DNA from: Mycobacterium sp. Aquia_213
GTDB taxonomy: Bacteria > Actinomycetota > Actinomycetes > Mycobacteriales > Mycobacteriaceae
DNA: 64,000 nt
Direction of reading: 5' to 3'
NCBI RefSeq assembly: GCF_026625985.1
Contig: NZ_CP113116.1
Span: 496,001-560,000 of the forward strand
Shown here: positions 18,458-27,086 of the stretch, piece after piece
Layout: every line of letters begins with the position of its first letter
Position numbering within the stretch: position 1 is the first letter of the stretch
Made by a program: the position numbers and the translations under genes
Notes under the pieces: model-generated
Seen by the model: only the letters and a program-made list of their open reading frames with translations
What the model was told of the DNA's origin: nothing
Database searches by the model: none

Positions 18458-19228
18458 ATGCCCACCGATCTGTTGACCTGCCGGGGCGGGCGAGGGGAGC
18501 CGTTGATATTGGTGCACGGCCTGATGGGCCGCGGCACCACCTGGTCGCGTCAGCTGCCCTGGCTGACCCGGCTGGGCACCGTCTACACCTACGACGCGCC
18601 GTGGCACCGCGGCCGCGACGTCGAGGACCCACACCCGATCAGCACCGAACGCTTCGTCGCCGATCTCACTGACGCGATAACCACATTGGGGACGCCGGTA
18701 CGGCTGGTGGGGCATTCGATGGGGGCCCTGCACTCCTGGTGTGTGGCCGCGGCGCGCCCCGAGTTGGTTTCAGCGCTGGTGCTCGAGGACATGGCGCCCG
18801 ACTTCCGCGGCCGCACCACAGGTCCGTGGGAGCCGTGGTTGCATGCACTTCCGGTCGAATTCGACACTGCGCAACAGGTATTCAACGAATTCGGACCCGT
18901 GGCCGGCCAGTATTTTCTGGAGTCCTTCGACCGCACCGACACCGGTTGGCGGTTACACGGTCATACCTCGCGATGGATCGAGATCGCCGCCGAGTGGGGT
19001 ACCCGAGATTACTGGGAGCAGTGGCTGGCGGTCCGGGCGCCGGCGTTGTTGCTCGAAGCCGGCAACTCCGTCACTCCACCGGGCCAGATGGCCTCGATGG
19101 TCCGAAGCGATTGCCCCACCACATATTTACGCGTTGGCGAAGCCGGCCACCTAGTGCACGACGAAGCGCCGCAGGCGTACCGCGAGGCCGTCGAGTCGTT
19201 CCTGGTCTCGCTGCGCCGGCGCGCCTGA
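18458..19228 (+). CDS. Alpha/beta hydrolase (Rv3591c-like)
   Basis: The 256-residue protein shows an oxyanion-loop segment LVHGLMGRGTTW, the nucleophile elbow GHSMGALHS, and a late histidine in VGEAGHLVHDEAP. The ATG at 18458 is the natural start; a CAAGAT -10-like hexamer ends six bases before it, suggesting a leaderless transcript. Substrate unknown; family members include lipases, esterases and haloperoxidase-like enzymes. The last codons are followed by an accessory region that replaces the PE_PGRS gene found at this position in M. tuberculosis. Confidence 0.9.
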   Translation: MPTDLLTCRGGRGEPLILVHGLMGRGTTWSRQLPWLTRLGTVYTYDAPWHRGRDVEDPHPISTERFVADLTDAITTLGTPVRLVGHSMGALHSWCVAAARPELVSALVLEDMAPDFRGRTTGPWEPWLHALPVEFDTAQQVFNEFGPVAGQYFLESFDRTDTGWRLHGHTSRWIEIAAEWGTRDYWEQWLAVRAPALLLEAGNSVTPPGQMASMVRSDCPTTYLRVGEAGHLVHDEAPQAYREAVESFLVSLRRRA

Positions 19229-19253
19229 AGGAGGCCATGCGTCTTGCGGGCTG

Positions 19254-19806
19254 ACAGTCCGGCGGATTCACGCCGCTATGGCGCTGAGCATGCCGGCGGT
19301 GTTGAGCACCGGGCAGCCCGCGCGCGAAGAGGGCTTGGAAAACACCGGAAGCTGGACCGAGGAAACCAATTACGAACCGGGGGTCCGTACGGATCTCGGT
19401 ATCCCGATCCGACACCGAGGCGCGCGTCGCGGACTTCGCCGCTCTGATAGCGATCGCGGTCGCCAACACCGCGGCGCCGAACAACTGAATGCCAGCCGCG
19501 ACCGCCTGCATCAGCTCGCCCGGCAGCAGATGGGATTGCGGCGGTTGGCGGGACTGGTCGCGCGCGAGGCGGAACCCGCTGAGGTGTTTGCCGCGGAGGC
19601 GGCCGTGTGCCTAAACGCCTACAATGCGACGATGGGTCGCTTCAACGGCGATGAGATCGTCATTGAGGCGCTCGGACGAGCCCAGCTGGAGCTCCGCTCC
19701 AAGCCGGCCGTCGGGGAGCGGTTCCCCATGGCCGGCGACCACATTGCGGCGATGATTTGCCGCACCGGCCGGCCCGACCGATGCCACTGCCGCACGCATC
19801 CGCGAG
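19254..19806 (+). pseudogene. Decayed 5' part of a multi-GAF histidine kinase
   Basis: Pieces of GAF domains appear in alternating frames. One frame encodes DTEARVADFAALIAIAVAN and stops at 19486. A second (open from 19278) picks up at RDRLHQLARQQMGLRRLAGL and runs through RFPMAGDHIAAMICRTGRP. The sequence then resumes in the first frame at ATAARIREMGVRCRVG, entering the next ORF. At least two frameshifts, near 19475 and 19770, and probably a deletion at the second, disrupt the ancestral reading frame. The homology between the pieces and the intact GAF domains downstream makes decay the best explanation. Confidence 0.75.
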
Positions 19807-21159
19807 ATGGGTGTGCGGTGCCGGGTCGGTGTTCCCATCGTGCTCGGGCCGCAAGTCTGGGGCGTGGTTAGCGTGGCGTCGGGAACCGGCCCACTGCCCG
19901 CCGAGACCGAGACGCGCATGGCCGATTTCGCCGATCTGGTGGGTACCTCGATCGCAAACGCGGGGACCAGGGCCGACCTGCAGTCCAGCCGCGACAGCCT
20001 GCGCGAGCTCGCCGAAAGCCTCAGCGTGCTGGCCAGGCAGCAGGCCGCGTTGCGGCGGGTCGCAACATTGGTCGCGCGCGGGGTCAGTCAGTCGGAAGTG
20101 TTCTCGGCGGTGGCCGAGGAGATGGCCAACTGCCTGGATGTGGGCAACGCAGAGCTGCTCCGGTACGAGGACGACGGCGCGGCGATCGTCATCGTTGCCT
20201 CCCACGCCGCCCAAGGGGCGGCGCATCATGCAGTGGGGAAACGCGTCAGCACCGAGGGCAACAACCTTTCGGAGCGGGTGTGGCGCACCGGACAGGCCGC
20301 GCGGATGGACAGCCAGGAGGGCGCCGTGGGCCCCATCGCCAAACGCGTTCGCGAGTTGGGTATCCGATCGTGCGTCGGGGCCCCGATTGTGGTGGATGAG
20401 CGGGTGTGGGGGATAGCCGTCGTCACCACCAAGGACTCCGACCCGTTGCCGCCGGATACCGAGGCACGCATCGCCGAGTTCGCCGAGCTGGTCGCGACCG
20501 CGATTGCGGCCGCCACCACCCGGGCGGACCTGATCGCATCGAGGGCCAGGATCGTTGCCGCCGCCGATCACGCCCGCCGACGCCTGGAACGCGATATCCA
20601 CGACGGAGCCCAGCAACGGCTGGTCGCGCTCGGACTGAAACTTCGGCTGGCTGAGGAGTCGGTGCCACCCGAGTGCACTGACCTGAAAACCTCGATTTCC
20701 GAGGCAGTTTCGAGTTTGACCGACGTGTTCCAAGACCTGCAGCAGATCTCCCGCGGCATTCATCCGGCGGTCCTGTCGACGGGTGGTCTGCCCGCCGGGT
20801 TCAAGACGCTGGCGCGCCGGTCACCGGTGCCCGTCAACCTGGACCTCGCGATCAAGCGCCGGTTGCCCGACTCGCTGGAGGTCGCCGCGTACTACGTGGT
20901 CGCAGAGGCGCTGACCAACGCCGCCAAGCACGCTCAGGCCTCCGAGGTCAAGGTACGGGCCCACACCACCGACGAGAGCCTCGTGCTGTTCATCTCCGAC
21001 GACGGGATCGGCGGGGCCGACTCGCGTAGCGGTTCCGGGCTTATCGGGCTCAACGACCGTATCGAGACACTCGGCGGCAGAATGGATGTGGCCAGTCCTG
21101 TCGGCGGCGGGACAACCATCGACATCACGATTCCCTACAACGGAATGGCAGTTGATTAG
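19807..21159 (+). CDS. GAF-domain sensor histidine kinase, HisKA_3/NarX type (5'-truncated)
   Basis: The 450-residue ORF begins inside a GAF domain (to about residue 50) and contains a complete GAF domain (about 85-235). Next is a HisKA_3 dimerisation helix with the phospho-acceptor in LERDIHDGAQQRLVALG, and a HATPase domain with N-box EALTNAAKHAQ and G-box motifs DDGIGGAD and GSGLIGLNDR. It resembles DevS-type kinases that pair with NarL-family regulators such as the one at 22839-23531. The kinase core is intact, but the upstream part is broken, so signal sensing may be altered or the gene inactive. No good ribosome binding site precedes ATG 19807. Confidence 0.82.
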   Translation: MGVRCRVGVPIVLGPQVWGVVSVASGTGPLPAETETRMADFADLVGTSIANAGTRADLQSSRDSLRELAESLSVLARQQAALRRVATLVARGVSQSEVFSAVAEEMANCLDVGNAELLRYEDDGAAIVIVASHAAQGAAHHAVGKRVSTEGNNLSERVWRTGQAARMDSQEGAVGPIAKRVRELGIRSCVGAPIVVDERVWGIAVVTTKDSDPLPPDTEARIAEFAELVATAIAAATTRADLIASRARIVAAADHARRRLERDIHDGAQQRLVALGLKLRLAEESVPPECTDLKTSISEAVSSLTDVFQDLQQISRGIHPAVLSTGGLPAGFKTLARRSPVPVNLDLAIKRRLPDSLEVAAYYVVAEALTNAAKHAQASEVKVRAHTTDESLVLFISDDGIGGADSRSGSGLIGLNDRIETLGGRMDVASPVGGGTTIDITIPYNGMAVD

Positions 21160-21256
21160 CGAGCCAGCTGAAGGCTGGGTGCGATCCAACGGCTGGCGCG
21201 GCATCCATCGCCACGGCTTAAGGCCGTGATCGGCCCAGATCCGGGCCACCGAGTCG

Positions 21257-22081
21257 TTACTGGGGCGTCCATATGCCGGTCGCCGCGGTCTGCCGGGCGA
21301 AGTCGGCGAAATCCTTCGGCTCCCGCCCAAGCGCGCGTTGCACACCGTCGGCGAGCTTCGCATTGCGGCCGTCGAGCACGGTGGTGAACAGGTACCGCAG
21401 CAGCCACACCGTGTCTTCGGGCACGCCGTAGCCGGTCAGCGTGGCGACGTAGTCGTCGATCGGTACCGGCACGAACTGCAGCTGTCGGCCCGTGGCCGCG
21501 GCGATCTCGCCGACGGCGTCGGCGAAGGTCATCAGCCGCGGGCCGGTCAGCTCGTATGTTTGGCCTATGTGGCGCTCGTCGGTCAGCGCGGCGACCGCGA
21601 CATCGGCGATGTCATCGGCGTCCACGAACGCCACCGCCACATCGCCGACTGGCAATGCCACCGTGCCGCCGCGTACATCGTCCACGAAGTCGCCCTCGCT
21701 GAAGTTCTGGGAGAACCAGGTGGCCCGCACGATCGTCCACTCCAGCCCGCAGCTCCTGACGACGTCCTCGGCCCGCATCGCCTGCTCCTCACCAAGCCCG
21801 GCCAGCAGCACCAGCCTGCGCACACCGGCCCGGTTGGCAAGGCCGGTCAGGGCCCGGACGGCCTCCACCGAGCCCGGCACCGCGAGATTGGGTGCGTAGG
21901 TGATGTAAGCCGCATCGACGCCGGCCAGTGCCGGGGCCCAGGTCTGCTCGTCCGACCAGTCGAACGGGATCTGCGCCGAGCGTGAGCCGTGCCGGACGGG
22001 CACGCCGCGCGCTTCGAGCTGGGTGACGACGCGCTTGCCAGTCTTGCCTGTACTGCCGATGACGAGAACTCTGTTGGTCAT
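21257..22081 (-). CDS. NmrA-like NAD(P)-binding protein
   Basis: The 274-residue protein starts TNRVLVIGSTGKTGKRVV, a glycine-rich dinucleotide-binding loop of the NmrA/atypical short-chain dehydrogenase group. It continues with the typical pattern LVLLAGLGEE, WTIVRATWFSQNFSEG and VDADDIADVAVAAL. Such proteins are quinone oxidoreductases or redox-sensing regulators; the substrate is not visible. It lies between kinase and response regulator genes in the accessory island. About 220 bp upstream (22082-22301) contain no recognisable gene. Confidence 0.88.
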   Translation of the reverse strand: MTNRVLVIGSTGKTGKRVVTQLEARGVPVRHGSRSAQIPFDWSDEQTWAPALAGVDAAYITYAPNLAVPGSVEAVRALTGLANRAGVRRLVLLAGLGEEQAMRAEDVVRSCGLEWTIVRATWFSQNFSEGDFVDDVRGGTVALPVGDVAVAFVDADDIADVAVAALTDERHIGQTYELTGPRLMTFADAVGEIAAATGRQLQFVPVPIDDYVATLTGYGVPEDTVWLLRYLFTTVLDGRNAKLADGVQRALGREPKDFADFARQTAATGIWTPQ

Positions 22082-22301
22082 GGCCTGAGTTTTACGGAGT
22101 GAAACCGAAATATCATTGGCGGCAACGTCACTCCACTTGTCGGGCTAGCAGGTATCGCGTTGAGACCTGGATGAGGGATCAGAGATGAACTGGGCCAACA
22201 GTTTTGAACACCGGTTCCGCGGTCAAGCCGGAATATCGCTGCGAGCGGCGATGCGGCCGCTACCGAAGCGGCGTCGTCTTCAGGCCCGCGACGGGTCGCC
22301 G

Positions 22302-22682
22302 CTATCCGGCGAGCCCCAGGGCCTCCCGGATCGCGCTGCCGGATAGGGCAGATTTGGGGATGAAAGCTACGGCCGGGCTGGCGGCGACCAATTCAGCGAA
22401 GTCCTCCTCGGCGTGCGTGGAGATCAAGATCGTCGGGACCGCGGCGCCGGATCCGTTTCGGTGCAGCTGCTCGACAACGTCAAAACCGCTTTCCTCGCCG
22501 AGATCGATATCGACCAGCGTTACATCCGGCCGCAGATCCTTGATGCACTGCAGCCCTTCCGCGAAGGACGTTGCCACCGCGACCACGCTGATTCCCTGGT
22601 GTTCGAGCAACTGTGCTGCCGCGTCTAGGAACTCGCGATTGTCGTCGACAATCACGCAACGCGTTCGCCGATCAGCTCCCAC
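22302..22682 (-). CDS. Receiver-only response regulator
   Basis: The 126-residue protein is a single REC domain starting at GTG with CVIVDDNREFLDAAAQLL. The phosphorylatable aspartate is in VTLVDIDLGEE, a conserved Thr/Ser in ILIST, and the lysine in AFIPKSAL. No output domain follows before the stop. Single-receiver proteins of this type may act as phosphate sinks or protein-protein switches. It probably works with the neighbouring histidine kinase and NarL regulator. The interval 22683-22838 to the next gene has no supported coding sequence. Confidence 0.88.
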   Translation of the reverse strand: MGADRRTRCVIVDDNREFLDAAAQLLEHQGISVVAVATSFAEGLQCIKDLRPDVTLVDIDLGEESGFDVVEQLHRNGSGAAVPTILISTHAEEDFAELVAASPAVAFIPKSALSGSAIREALGLAG

Positions 22683-22838
22683 CCGACAAGTGTGGAGTGG
22701 GAGCGAGCGAACCGCATGGAAGCTAGCAGGAACCCGGCCCGGCGCGTTAATGCATCGACGGTTCTCGGGCGGGACGCGTTATCCCGCCGAGCTATGACAA
22801 CGCGCAGGACCTCGCCGAACCGGCCTGAGCTCTCACTC

Positions 22839-23531
22839 TCAACGGGAGTCGAGAAACGTGATGACCGCGCGGACGCGGCGATGGTCATCGTCGGTCTCGG
22901 GTAAGGCGAGTTTGGTCAGGATGCTGCGGACGTGCTTTTCGACGGTGCCCTCGGTTACCCACAGACGTCGCGCGATGCCGGCATTGGACCGGCCCTCGGC
23001 CATCAACCCCAGCACCTCGAGTTCGCGTGGAGACAGTACCGCCAGGGGATCGTCGCGGCGCCGCCCGGACACCAACTCCTGGACGACCGCCGGGTCGACT
23101 ACAGACGCGCCCTTTGCTATCCGCCGCAGGGTGTCGACAAAATCCGCGACATCGGTGACCCGGCTTTTGAGTAGATAGCCGATCCCGTTGCCGCTGGCCA
23201 ACAGCTCTATCGCATGCTCGACGTCGACGTACGCGGAGAGCACCAGAATTCCCGTGTCGGGAAGTTCCTGCCGGATCACCCGGGCGGCCTCCAGACCCTC
23301 GGTGGTGTGGGTGGGCGGCATCCGGATATCCACGATCACCACATCCGGGTTGGTATCCCGCACCAGCGCAAGGAGCTCGACGGCGTTGCCGACCTGACCG
23401 ACGACTGTGAAACCAGAGCGCTCCAGCAGGCTGGCCAGACCCTCGCGCAACAGCGTTTCGTCGTCGGCCACCACCGCGCGCAGCGATGCGCGCGCGGTGC
23501 CTGACTCCGCGGTGGTTGTCTCAGTCGTCAC
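22839..23531 (-). CDS. NarL/LuxR-family response regulator
   Basis: The 230-residue protein has a receiver domain (VVADDETLLREGLASLL, phospho-Asp in VVIVDIRMPP, Lys in GYLLKSR). A C-terminal LuxR helix-turn-helix follows (LSPRELEVLGLMAEGRSNAGIA, then GTVEKHVRSILTKL). I chose GTG 23531, which has GGAG at a suitable distance; the open frame runs to 24014 only by reading through the repeat and mmpS region. It is the likely partner of the HisKA_3 kinase at 19807-21159. Upstream lie two 63-bp tandem repeats, then the divergent mmpS-mmpL. Confidence 0.92.
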   Translation of the reverse strand: MTTETTTAESGTARASLRAVVADDETLLREGLASLLERSGFTVVGQVGNAVELLALVRDTNPDVVIVDIRMPPTHTTEGLEAARVIRQELPDTGILVLSAYVDVEHAIELLASGNGIGYLLKSRVTDVADFVDTLRRIAKGASVVDPAVVQELVSGRRRDDPLAVLSPRELEVLGLMAEGRSNAGIARRLWVTEGTVEKHVRSILTKLALPETDDDHRRVRAVITFLDSR

Positions 23532-23568
23532 GCCTTGACTCCCGGCTTGGGGGCAGCACATCCCCGGC

Positions 23569-23694
23569 TTTGCTGGTCTGGGTAGCACGGTATCAGTTCT
23601 CCGGCGGTCACCCATGCCTGTTAGCTGCAAGTTTGCTGGTCTGGGTAGCAAGGTATCAGTTTTCCAGCTGTCACCCATGTCTGTTAGCTGCCAG
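23569..23694. repeat. Two-copy 63-bp tandem repeat in the regulator 5' region
   Basis: Copies 23569-23631 and 23632-23694 match at about 57 of 63 positions with no gap; both begin tttgctggtctgggtagca. They lie 38-163 bp upstream of the response regulator start and before the divergent mmpS. The position suggests a duplicated promoter or operator segment. Confidence 0.9.
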
Positions 23695-23771
23695 CATCGA
23701 CGACAGCGCGCACGTGAAACGGCATCGTGAGCGCATGGCCGTCCAGTGGAACCTTGCGATAGGCGCTCGGG

Positions 23772-23790
23772 TGTGTGACGTAGTCGCACA
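23772..23790. promoter_or_regulatory. 19-bp inverted repeat upstream of mmpS
   Basis: The sequence tgtgtgacgtagtcgcaca has 8-base arms around a GTA centre with one mismatched pair. It lies 43 bp before the mmpS ATG and may be an operator. The regulator that would bind is not known. Confidence 0.5.
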
Positions 23791-23832
23791 GAGCGCGCGA
23801 AGCCTGGCAGGGGATGTCCGAAAGGTGATCGG

Positions 23833-24276
23833 ATGAGTCCTCGTTCGGCCGGCAGGACTGTCTTGGCGCGCGTCTGGATGCCTTTGGTCGCCGTCGTCGC
23901 GGTCAGCGTGGGTGCGGTCGGCATGTGGAAAGTGCACCAGTTCTCTAATCCCCTGCCCGTCATCACAGTTAATGGCCCGGCAGCACCCCCACAGTTCAAT
24001 ACCAAACAGCTCACTTACGAGGTGTTCGGCTCCGCCGGGCAAGGGGGAATGCTCGTCTACCTGGACATCGACGGGCATCCGCATCGGGTTGATCTGACGA
24101 CCTTGCCGTGGTCGCACACGGAAACAACCACGCTCACCGTGGTGTCCGGCAGCATCTCGGCGCAGGTTCACGGCGGTGAACTCGGCTGCCGGATGCTGGT
24201 GAATGGCGTTGTCCGCGACGAAAAGTCCGATACCCATCAGGATGCCCAGGTCATGTGCAGGGTGAAATCCGCATGA
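23833..24276 (+). CDS. mmpS: MmpS family membrane protein
   Basis: The 147-residue protein has an N-terminal transmembrane helix (about 13-33) followed by a periplasmic beta-rich MmpS domain (TYEVFGSAGQGGMLVYLDIDG, LPWSHTETTTLTVVSGSISA, GCRMLVNGVVRDEK). MmpS proteins partner MmpL transporters in lipid or siderophore export. Its stop overlaps the mmpL start (ATGA), so the pair is co-translated. Which of the numbered MmpS proteins it matches cannot be decided by eye. Confidence 0.93.
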   Translation: MSPRSAGRTVLARVWMPLVAVVAVSVGAVGMWKVHQFSNPLPVITVNGPAAPPQFNTKQLTYEVFGSAGQGGMLVYLDIDGHPHRVDLTTLPWSHTETTTLTVVSGSISAQVHGGELGCRMLVNGVVRDEKSDTHQDAQVMCRVKSA

Positions 24277-27086
24277 GCGAGCATCGGGTGAGACGCCCCT
24301 TCGTCCCCAGAATGGTCCGCGTCCTCGCCATACCGATCATCGCCTTCTGGGCGCTGCTTGCTTTGTCGACGAACACCCTCATGCCGCAGGTGGAGAGGGT
24401 CGCCGAAGAACTCGCGGGGCCGATGGTCCCGCACTACGCACCGTCGCAGCGGGCGTTGCTGGCAATCGGCGAGAAGTTCCACGAGTCCGATTCGACCAAT
24501 CTGACCATGCTCGTCTTGGAAGCCGACCGGCCGCTCGGCGACGTCGACCATCGGTATTACGACGATCTTCTGCGCCGCCTCAAGCAGGACCCCAAGCATG
24601 TGCAGTACGTCATGGATCTGTGGGGGAAGCCGCTTACCGCGGCGGGGGCGCAGAGCCTCGACGGCAAGGCCGCTTACGTGCTGTTGCGTCTCGCGGGCGA
24701 TATCGGCCAGTTGCAAGCGAATCGGTCAGTTGACGCCGTTAGGGATATCGTCGCGAAGGACACACCGCCACCCGGGCTCAAGGTCTATGTCAGCGGCGCG
24801 GCTCCGCTCGCCTCGGACACAGTGGCTATTGCCAATGCAAGCTTGGACGACATCACGATCGTGACGATCATCCTCATCACCGCGACGTTGCTCCTCGTCT
24901 ACCGCTCCATCATCACCCTGCTGGTGCCCTTGCTCGGAGTCCTGATCGAGATGCTGATCGCGAAGGGCGTTATCGCAACCCTCGGGCATCTCGGGTACAT
25001 CGAGCTCTCGTCATTCGCCGTGAACATCGTCGTCGCGCTGACCCTGGGAGCGGGGACGGACTACGGCATCTTCTTGCTGGGCCGCTATCACGAGGCACGA
25101 CGGGCCGGCGAAAGCAGGGAAGACGCGTTCTACACCGCGTACAAGGGTGTCACGCCCATCATCATCGGCTCGGGGCTGACGATCGCGGGGGCGTGTTTCT
25201 GCCTGGTTTTCGCGCGACTCAACTACTTCCACACCATGGGACCGGCCGTTGCCATTGCCATGCTGTTCACGATCATGGCGGCGATGACCCTCGGCCCGGC
25301 CATATTGACCGTGGGCAGCCGTTTCGGGCTCTTCGACCCGAGGGAAAGGGCCGAGGCGCATCTGTATCGTCGGATCGCGACGAGCGTGGTGCGTTGGCCG
25401 GTGCCAATACTGGCGGGCAGTGCCGCCGCCGTGCTGCTCGGGGCGATCTTCGTGCCGACGTACCGGCAGAACTACGACGACCGTCAGTACCAGCCGCACA
25501 ATTCCCCCGCCAATCTGGGATTTGCGGCGGCCGATCGACACTTCCCGAAGAGCCAGCTGTTCTCCGAGATGCTGATGATCGAGACGGATCACGATATGCG
25601 GAATTCGGCCGATTTCATCTCATTGGACCGGGTGGCCAAGAGCCTCACCCGTCTTCCCGGCGTCGCGATGGTGCAAAGCATCACCAGGCCACTGGGTCGA
25701 CCACTGGAACATGCCACGATCCCCTACTTGTTCACCACCCAGGGCAGCGGGAGCGGTCAACAGCTCCCCTTCACCAAGCAGCAAAACGCCAATACGGACC
25801 AGCAGGCACAGATTACCGAGCACACCGTCGCGGTCCTGCGGAAAGAGATCGCCTTCTTCCAAACGATGTCGGATGAGTTGCACAAGACGGTTCTCACCCT
25901 GCAGGACATACAACTCGTCACCGACGACTTGAGGTCGGAGCTCTCGAATCTCGAAGACTTCTTCCGGCCGATCCGCAGCTATTTCTATTGGGAGCGGCAC
26001 TGTTTCGACATACCCGTTTGCTACACATTTCGATCACTGTTCGAGGCAGTCGACGGCCTCGACAAGCTGGCCGACGACATCAAGGACGCCGTCACGTCTC
26101 TCGAGGTCATCGATAAAACTCTTCCGCAAATCATCACGCAGCTGAAACTCACGGCCGACGACTCGGACGCTTTAGCCGCTCTTCTAGTCAGCACCTACGG
26201 CCAGTCGGCACTGCAGTCCACACAGACGGACCAGACATTCGACGACCTGGTCAATGTGGGGCTCGACTTCGACCGGGCGCGCAGCGATGACTTCTTCTAC
26301 ATGCCCCATGAAGGCTTCGCGAACGACGACGTCAAGACGGGCATGCAGCTCATGATGTCGCCGGATGGCAAGGCCGCCCGGATCATCGTCACTCACGAGG
26401 GGGACGCCATGGGCCCCGAAGGCGTGGAACATGTCGAACAGTTCCCCACCGCCATAACCGTGGCGCTCAAAGAGACCTCGCTGGCCGGCGCGAAAGTTTA
26501 TATCGGCGGTTCCGGAGCAACCAATAAGGACATCAAGCAATACGCCGCATCGGATCTTCTTACCGTGGCGATCGCCGCCTTCATGCTGATCTTCTTGATC
26601 ATGTTGTTACTCACGCGAAGTCTGATGGCCGCCTTGGTCATCCCCAGCACGGTGGCCTTCTCCTACGCCGGGGCGTTCGGGCTCTCCATACTCATTTGGC
26701 AACACGTCATCGGCCTGCCTCTGCACTGGTTGGTGTTGCCGCTCACGTTCGTCATCCTGGTGGCGGTGGGTTCGGACTACAACCTCCTGTTGATCCTTCG
26801 GGTCAAAGAGGAGCTGCACGCAGGAATCCACACCGGTCTCATTCGCGCGCTCGGAAGCACCGGTGGTGTGGTGACGTCGGCGGGTTTGGTGTTCGCGTTC
26901 ACCATGCTGGCAATGCTGACCAGTGATCTCCGCACTATCGGTCAGGTGGGCTCAACCATATGCATCGGCCTGCTGCTCGACACGCTGATTGTGCGTTCAT
27001 TCGTGGTGCCGTGCATCCTGCGGATCCTCGGGCCGTGGTTCTGGTGGCCGACGCTGGTGCGTTCCCGTCCTCTCCGGCAGGGATAA
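24273..27086 (+). CDS. mmpL: MmpL family RND transporter
   Basis: The 937-residue RND-superfamily exporter has a first helix near residues 15-35, then a periplasmic loop. A helix cluster with VALTLGAGTDYGIFLLGRYHEA follows (the conserved proton-relay GTDYG). A second half has FVILVAVGSDYNLLLILRVKEE. The large second loop (about 480-680) contains a coiled-coil-like insert with a cysteine pair (HCFDIPVC), a feature of the MmpL4/5 type rather than MmpL3. I chose ATG 24273, coupled to mmpS. The substrate is unknown; lipids, siderophores or drugs are possible. Confidence 0.94.
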   Translation: MSEHRVRRPFVPRMVRVLAIPIIAFWALLALSTNTLMPQVERVAEELAGPMVPHYAPSQRALLAIGEKFHESDSTNLTMLVLEADRPLGDVDHRYYDDLLRRLKQDPKHVQYVMDLWGKPLTAAGAQSLDGKAAYVLLRLAGDIGQLQANRSVDAVRDIVAKDTPPPGLKVYVSGAAPLASDTVAIANASLDDITIVTIILITATLLLVYRSIITLLVPLLGVLIEMLIAKGVIATLGHLGYIELSSFAVNIVVALTLGAGTDYGIFLLGRYHEARRAGESREDAFYTAYKGVTPIIIGSGLTIAGACFCLVFARLNYFHTMGPAVAIAMLFTIMAAMTLGPAILTVGSRFGLFDPRERAEAHLYRRIATSVVRWPVPILAGSAAAVLLGAIFVPTYRQNYDDRQYQPHNSPANLGFAAADRHFPKSQLFSEMLMIETDHDMRNSADFISLDRVAKSLTRLPGVAMVQSITRPLGRPLEHATIPYLFTTQGSGSGQQLPFTKQQNANTDQQAQITEHTVAVLRKEIAFFQTMSDELHKTVLTLQDIQLVTDDLRSELSNLEDFFRPIRSYFYWERHCFDIPVCYTFRSLFEAVDGLDKLADDIKDAVTSLEVIDKTLPQIITQLKLTADDSDALAALLVSTYGQSALQSTQTDQTFDDLVNVGLDFDRARSDDFFYMPHEGFANDDVKTGMQLMMSPDGKAARIIVTHEGDAMGPEGVEHVEQFPTAITVALKETSLAGAKVYIGGSGATNKDIKQYAASDLLTVAIAAFMLIFLIMLLLTRSLMAALVIPSTVAFSYAGAFGLSILIWQHVIGLPLHWLVLPLTFVILVAVGSDYNLLLILRVKEELHAGIHTGLIRALGSTGGVVTSAGLVFAFTMLAMLTSDLRTIGQVGSTICIGLLLDTLIVRSFVVPCILRILGPWFWWPTLVRSRPLRQG

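Noticed and set aside
23532..24014. N-terminal extension of the response regulator through the 63-bp repeats
   Set aside because: The receiver domain begins soon after GTG 23531, which has a ribosome binding site; the extension runs through the repeats and antisense to mmpS.
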